Source: an uncultured Lentisphaeraceae bacterium (GTDB taxonomy: Bacteria; Verrucomicrobiota; Kiritimatiellia; RFP12; DVOR01). Taken from it: a stretch of 8,162 bases of DNA. The translations under genes and the position numbers were made by a program. The notes beneath the pieces are model-generated. The model saw nothing but the letters and a program-made list of their open reading frames with translations, did no database searches and was not told the origin of the DNA. Below are positions 6,194 to 8,162 of this stretch, piece by piece. Location of the stretch: positions 1 to 8,162 of the forward strand of contig CAMGJH010000035.1 in the NCBI GenBank assembly GCA_946056345.1, written 5' to 3'. How positions within the stretch are numbered: the first letter of the stretch is position 1; every line of letters starts with the position of its first letter.

Positions 6194-8050
6194 TTACTCA
6201 ATCTCCGCGATAGGCGAGCCCTTCTGCACATTGTCGCCGGGCTTGACCAGGAAGCGGACAATCTTGCAATCCTCCGTGGCCTTCACCGGGTTGAAGAGTT
6301 TCATCGCCTCAAGCACGCAGACCGGTTCGCCGGCCTTCACCGTGGTGCCTTCCTCGACCATATTGGCCTTGCCGGGCGCGTCGGAGCGGTAGAAGGTGCC
6401 GGTGAGCGTGGCGTTGAGGGTCTTGGCGGGCTTGGCCGGCGCGGCGGGGGCCGCAGTCTCGGCCGCCGGTGCCGCTTCGGCCGTCGGCGCGGTGGCCAGG
6501 GCCGTAGCGTCGACCTTGATGCCGCCGCCGAGCGACCCGAAGAGGGCCACGAACTGCTTGCCGATAACGGCGAACTTGGCATCATCCGGGGTGAGCGGCG
6601 CGGGCTTGGGAGCCTCTTCGGCTGCCTTGGCTTCGGCTTCGGCCTTGGCCATCGTCATCTCGGTATCGGCGGGGATGGGGTCGCGCTCGCCTTCGGGCTT
6701 GGCGCGCCAGGTGAAGTAATCCAGCGCCACGGCCGGGAACATGCAGTAGGAAAGGATATCCTCTTCGCTCTTGACCAGCTTGGGATCGAGCTCCTTGGCG
6801 GCCTGGGCCAGACCGGGCTTAAGCAGGTCGGCCGGGCGGCAGGTAATCTTCTTCTCGCCATTGAGAATCTTCTTCTCGAGCTTGGGATCGACCGGCGCGG
6901 GCGAGCGGCCGTAGTAGCCGGCCACATACTGGCGCGTCTCGTTGGAGACCATCTCGTAGCGCTTGCCAGCCAGGACGTTGAGAACGGCCTGCACGCCCAT
7001 AATCTGCGAGGTGGGCGTGACCAGGGGTGGATAGCCCATATCCTTACGCACGCGCGGGAGCTCCTCAAGCACCTCGGGCAGGCGGTCCAAGGCGTCCTGC
7101 TGGGCCAGCTGGCTGCGGGTGTTAGAGATCATGCCGCCGGGGATGTGGTGCAGCAGCACCTGCACATCCACCACTTCGGCGCCGGCGTTGGCCTTGAGGG
7201 CGCGCTCGGGCTTGAGCTTCTTGAAGTAGTTGTCAATCTCGGTCAGGCGCTCGGGTTTCAGGCCGGTGTCGTAGCCCAGCCCCTCGAAGATGGCGCGCAT
7301 CGTGCCGTGGGCCGGCTGCGAGGAGAAGCCCGAGAGGGTGGCCACCGAGCAGTCGATGGCACCGGCACCGGCCTCCACGGCGGCCATATACATTGCCGGG
7401 GCCATACCGCTGGTCATGTGCGAATGAATCTCGATGGGCAGGTCGGGCAGCGCCTTCTTCAAGCCGCTGACCAACTCGCGCGCGGCGGCGGGGTCGAGGA
7501 TGCCAGCCATATCCTTGATGGCCAGGCTGTCGATGCCCAGGTCGACCTGCGCCTTGGCGAACTTGACATAGTTAGCCACCGTGTGCACGGGCGAGACGGT
7601 GTAGCAGATGGTGCCCTGTGCGTGGCCACCATACTTCTTGACGGCCTTGATGGAGGCCTCGAGGTTGCGCACGTCGTTGAGCGCGTCGAAGCAACGGAAG
7701 ATATCCATCCCGTTCTCGCACATCTTGGCGATGCAGCGCTCGAGCACGTCATCGGGATAGTGCTTGTAGCCCAAGCAGTTCTGCCCGCGCAGGAGCATCT
7801 GCAACGGCGTCTTCTTGCAGACTGCCTTGATCTGGCGCAGACGCTCCCAGGGATCTTCGCGCAGGAAGCGCATACACACATCGAAGGTGGCCCCGCCCCA
7901 GCACTCGATGGCATAGAAACCGGCATCATCCACCGCCTCAAGGATGCCCAAGATGTCCTTCGTCCGCATCCGCGTGGCCCAGAGCGACTGGTGCGCATCG
8001 CGCAACGAGGTGTCTACAAAGCGAACCGTCTTCTTCTCGGCTTTAGCCAT
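6194..8050 (-). CDS. Biotin-dependent carboxyltransferase, OadA/PycB family (oxaloacetate decarboxylase alpha or pyruvate carboxylase subunit B)
   Basis: This 618-residue cytoplasmic enzyme should move a carboxyl group between a 2-oxoacid (pyruvate/oxaloacetate) and biotin. The N-terminal TIM-barrel carboxyltransferase domain (about 8-300) opens with DTSLRDAHQSL (metal ligand D13), then ECWGGATFD (49-57), LLRGQN (86-91), IFRCFDALND (117-126), the lysine expected to be carbamylated (K179, in KDMAGIL) and the metal-binding HSH (H209, H211). A PycB/OadA C-terminal region follows, with VTPTSQIMG (344-352) and CRPADLLKP (404-412). An Ala/Pro-rich linker (about 516-545) leads to a biotinyl domain ending in EAMKL, with biotin lysine K584, 34 residues from the C-terminus. 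The biotinyl domain resembles AccB (GTFYR, thumb-like insert, EAMKLFN) more than classical OadA. No oadB, oadG or biotin carboxylase gene is in the window, so sodium pump, two-subunit pyruvate carboxylase and transcarboxylase 5S-like roles cannot be separated. Family assignment is firm; the exact reaction is not. Confidence 0.93.
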   Translation of the reverse strand: MAKAEKKTVRFVDTSLRDAHQSLWATRMRTKDILGILEAVDDAGFYAIECWGGATFDVCMRFLREDPWERLRQIKAVCKKTPLQMLLRGQNCLGYKHYPDDVLERCIAKMCENGMDIFRCFDALNDVRNLEASIKAVKKYGGHAQGTICYTVSPVHTVANYVKFAKAQVDLGIDSLAIKDMAGILDPAAARELVSGLKKALPDLPIEIHSHMTSGMAPAMYMAAVEAGAGAIDCSVATLSGFSSQPAHGTMRAIFEGLGYDTGLKPERLTEIDNYFKKLKPERALKANAGAEVVDVQVLLHHIPGGMISNTRSQLAQQDALDRLPEVLEELPRVRKDMGYPPLVTPTSQIMGVQAVLNVLAGKRYEMVSNETRQYVAGYYGRSPAPVDPKLEKKILNGEKKITCRPADLLKPGLAQAAKELDPKLVKSEEDILSYCMFPAVALDYFTWRAKPEGERDPIPADTEMTMAKAEAEAKAAEEAPKPAPLTPDDAKFAVIGKQFVALFGSLGGGIKVDATALATAPTAEAAPAAETAAPAAPAKPAKTLNATLTGTFYRSDAPGKANMVEEGTTVKAGEPVCVLEAMKLFNPVKATEDCKIVRFLVKPGDNVQKGSPIAEIE

Positions 8051-8058
8051 AAACTGTG

Positions 8059-8064
8059 TCCTTT
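8059..8064 (-). promoter_or_regulatory. Ribosome binding site of the carboxyltransferase gene
   Basis: AAAGGA on the minus strand ends 8 bases before the ATG at 8050, a normal Shine-Dalgarno spacing. It supports that ATG as the true start, which also places the conserved DTSLRDAHQSL motif at residue 13, as in other OadA-family proteins. Confidence 0.65.
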
Positions 8065-8106
8065 CGGTTTCTTCGGTCTTTCAACGCGAAATCATAAAGT
8101 GCCACT

Positions 8107-8136
8107 ATTATCCCACTTCACCCCCCTCGGCGTCAA
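8107..8136 (-). promoter_or_regulatory. Sigma-70 type promoter of the carboxyltransferase gene
   Basis: Read on the minus strand, a -35 box TTGACG (8136-8131) is followed by an 18-base spacer and a -10 box GATAAT (8112-8107). Each hexamer differs from the housekeeping consensus at one position. Transcription would start near 8100, giving a 5' leader of about 50 bases before the ATG at 8050. No competing gene lies between this promoter and the start codon, so it most likely drives the carboxyltransferase gene and perhaps, by read-through, the genes after it. The call rests on sequence match and position only. Confidence 0.7.
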
Positions 8137-8140
8137 GCGC

Positions 8141-8150
8141 TCTGCGCAGA
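8141..8150. promoter_or_regulatory. Perfect 10-base palindrome upstream of the -35 box
   Basis: TCTGCGCAGA is a perfect palindrome whose edge lies 4 bases upstream of the -35 hexamer. This is where an activator or a repressor dimer could bind. Palindromes of this length are expected several times by chance in 8 kb, so only the location makes it notable. No regulator family can be assigned from it. Confidence 0.25.
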
Positions 8151-8162
8151 AAGTTGAAGCTG

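Noticed and set aside
4585..6213. A 542-codon open frame on the plus strand opposite the ABC exporter
   Set aside because: It is His/Leu/Arg/Glu-rich without recognisable motifs and lies wholly opposite the exporter and the noncoding gap; it is a shadow frame.
6194..8050. Complete sodium-pumping oxaloacetate decarboxylase operon
   Set aside because: Only the alpha-type subunit is present. The gene directly downstream is an ABC exporter, and no oadB or oadG membrane subunit is encoded in the window.
1..8162. CRISPR arrays, tRNA or rRNA genes, insertion sequences
   Set aside because: I saw no regularly spaced direct repeats, cloverleaf-like segments in the gaps, transposase motifs or terminal repeats. 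The coding genes leave little space for them.

Overview
The window is a compact, GC-rich bacterial segment in which every gene I can support lies on the minus strand. Reading in the direction of transcription (from high to low coordinates) the order is: a promoter; a biotin-dependent carboxyltransferase of the OadA/PycB family (8050-6194); a structured 139-base gap; an MsbA-type ABC exporter (6054-3937); an exported tricorn-family peptidase (3934-485); aspartate 1-decarboxylase PanD (468-112); and the first 20 codons of one more gene (62 to the window edge). No stretch over 300 bases lacks a gene. I saw no tRNA, rRNA, CRISPR array, insertion sequence or other mobile element.

Source organism: the high GC, the Gram-negative style exporter and signal peptide, a large bacterial tricorn homologue and an OadA-like protein with an AccB-like biotin domain would fit a member of the PVC group (for example Verrucomicrobiota, Opitutae-like). 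This is a guess from general protein flavour, with no marker gene to confirm it.

Layout and logic: a good sigma-70 type promoter (TTGACG, 18-base spacer, GATAAT) lies directly upstream of the carboxyltransferase gene, with a perfect 10-base palindrome just upstream of its -35 box. The gap after that gene contains a GC-rich hairpin followed by a T-rich stretch, nested inside a perfect 10-base inverted repeat, so some transcripts may end there. The exporter and the tricorn gene are separated by only two bases and are probably translationally coupled. panD follows 16 bases later and the next gene 49 bases after that, so exporter, tricorn, panD and the next gene look like one transcription unit.

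Functionally the set is mixed: carboxyl transfer on pyruvate/oxaloacetate (or another 2-oxoacid or acyl-CoA), export of a lipid or other hydrophobic substrate, peptide degradation outside the cytoplasm, and beta-alanine supply for pantothenate and CoA. I see no wholly new system. The most interesting points are the AccB-like biotin domain on the OadA-type protein, the roughly 105-residue polar insert between the first two membrane helices of the exporter, the tight pairing of that exporter with a secreted tricorn peptidase, and the structured gap at 6095-6176.
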